Source: Phanerochaete sordida (lineage: Eukaryota > Basidiomycota > Agaricomycetes > Polyporales > Phanerochaetaceae). From it: DNA of 64,000 nucleotides. This document shows positions 63,085 through 64,000 of the stretch, piece by piece (position 1 is the first letter of the stretch; the number at the start of each line of letters is the position of its first letter). The position numbers and the translations under genes are program-made. The notes below the pieces were generated by a model. The model was not told the origin of the DNA. It ran no database searches and saw nothing but the letters and a program-made list of their open reading frames with translations. The DNA lies in the NCBI GenBank assembly GCA_019973155.2, contig BPQB01000045.1:186001-250000 (forward strand), given 5' to 3'.

Positions 63085-64000
63085 TCAGTGTGCGAGACTG
63101 TCGGGTTCCCCGAAGCCTACAATGTTCGGACGCAAGCTTCCCCACCCCGTCTCAACAGCAACGGCGATATCTTCGCGTAAATACTCGGGGAACACGAGCT
63201 GGAGGCGCCGCAACGTGCCGGAGATAAGTGCGACACGGGCCGCCGGGTGCGCCGTGTTTGTCACGAGAGTCCATACCACCCTCTTGACGGAGCGGCTGAC
63301 GTCTATATAGTGAAGGATATCCGACAGGGGGAAGTCAGGATCGTCTAGAATATGGTGGAACGTTGCGGGGGTCGAGACAAATCGCAGGCAGGTGATGCTC
63401 TTCGTGATGTCTTTCTGGGAGAAGAAGGGCTCTATTTGATCGTATTTTTTGTCTTCCACGTAGGCCGGTAGGATGAGGGTCAGGCTCTTCAAGGCCACCA
63501 GATGTTGGAGCGCAGATAGCTTCTGTCCAGCTAGAGACCTAGGTAATCAGAACAAGCAAGAAGAACGGCGGTATTGTTGAAACGTACCAACGCTGAAGTA
63601 GCTCGTGTCGACGACGAGCTGAGTGAGGCTCAGCTTGAACTTGACAAGAGCACGATCAAGCATGATCACTGCTCCCTGGAGATAGCCAGGATCAGCCCCT
63701 TGCTTGCCTAACAACGACAGCTTTCGCATGGCACTGGCATCCAGGCACTCCTCCAGGACCCTGACGGTCTGCGGGTCGATGCCTTCGAGGGTGAGCTCAT
63801 CGACGCGCACGTGCGGAGAGCCGGTGAGATCGAACGGCAGGAACCAGCCCATGTCGTGGAGGGGTCGCAGACGCAGATGCGCGAGGCGTGAGAATGTAGG
63901 CAGGACGTGTAAGAGGACGGCAGCATGGGTCAGGTGCAGACGCAGCGTGCCGTCGAAGGGGATCGCGGCAGCGCCGGGCTCGGTGACCGTAGAATCGCAC
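63085..64000 (-). CDS. F-box/LRR-like protein, 3' part (cut by window end)
   Basis: The gene enters from the right edge. Readable segments are LRLHLTHAAVLLHVLPTFSR, LAHLRLRPLHDMGWFLPFDL and VDELTLEGIDPQTVRVLEEC, then MRKLSLLGKQGADPGYLQG and LTQLVVDTSYFSVG. An intron around 63540-63590 leads to LAGQKLSALQHLVALKSLTL. It continues SITCLRFVSTPATFHHILDD and ends LRPNIVGFGEPDSLAH at 63085. The leucine spacing and the repeated L.L.L pattern resemble the F-box/LRR-like genes elsewhere in the window. The F-box itself would lie outside, so the assignment rests on style only. Confidence 0.6.

Overview
This window looks like nuclear DNA of a mushroom-forming basidiomycete (Agaricomycetes, probably polypore-like). 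The evidence is GC-rich coding sequence, many short GT-AG introns of roughly 45-60 bases, TATA-like boxes close to start codons, and families typical of that class: FunK1-type protein kinases, DUF6535 membrane proteins, hydrophobins, many F-box/LRR-like proteins and an EF-hand/ZZ-finger protein. No rRNA, tRNA, CRISPR array or bacterial operon structure was seen. All gene models are spliced by eye; intron ends are consistent with GT-AG and reading phase but have no transcript support.

Layout. 1-3.4 kb: no recognisable gene. 3.4-8 kb: a flavin-dependent amine-oxidase-like gene (+) convergent with an MFS transporter (-). 8-11 kb: no clear gene, but a diverged 280-base segment occurs twice. 11-12 kb: a stand-alone nucleoplasmin-like protein (-). 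12.6-31.5 kb: an accessory block with three DUF6535 genes and two FunK1 kinases, all on +, arranged DUF6535-FunK1, then a broken UDP-glucose pyrophosphorylase copy (-), then DUF6535-DUF6535-FunK1. The last two DUF6535 genes lie in a tandem duplication of about 4 kb that includes flanking DNA.

31.5-41.3 kb: three minus-strand genes, namely an F-box/LRR-like protein, a SPRY domain joined to an F-box/LRR-like protein, and a large EF-hand/coiled-coil/zinc-finger protein. 41.7-54.2 kb: a mosaic of decay and duplication holding a dead hydrophobin, a dead F-box copy beside an intact one, a retrotransposon scrap, an F-box gene, an array of three units of about 630 bases, and two related zinc-cluster-like genes in opposite orientation. 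57.2-64 kb: a DUF2235 alpha/beta-hydrolase gene, a small hydrophobin with only six cysteines, a third zinc-cluster-like gene and an F-box/LRR-like gene cut by the window end.

The genes do not form an obvious metabolic pathway. The window reads as a fast-evolving accessory region in which ubiquitin-ligase adaptors (F-box), FunK1 kinases and DUF6535 membrane proteins expand and degrade. The points most worth checking are the paired loss of cysteines 1 and 6 in the hydrophobin, the three-member zinc-cluster family, the repeated DUF6535-FunK1 pairing and the SPRY/F-box fusion.
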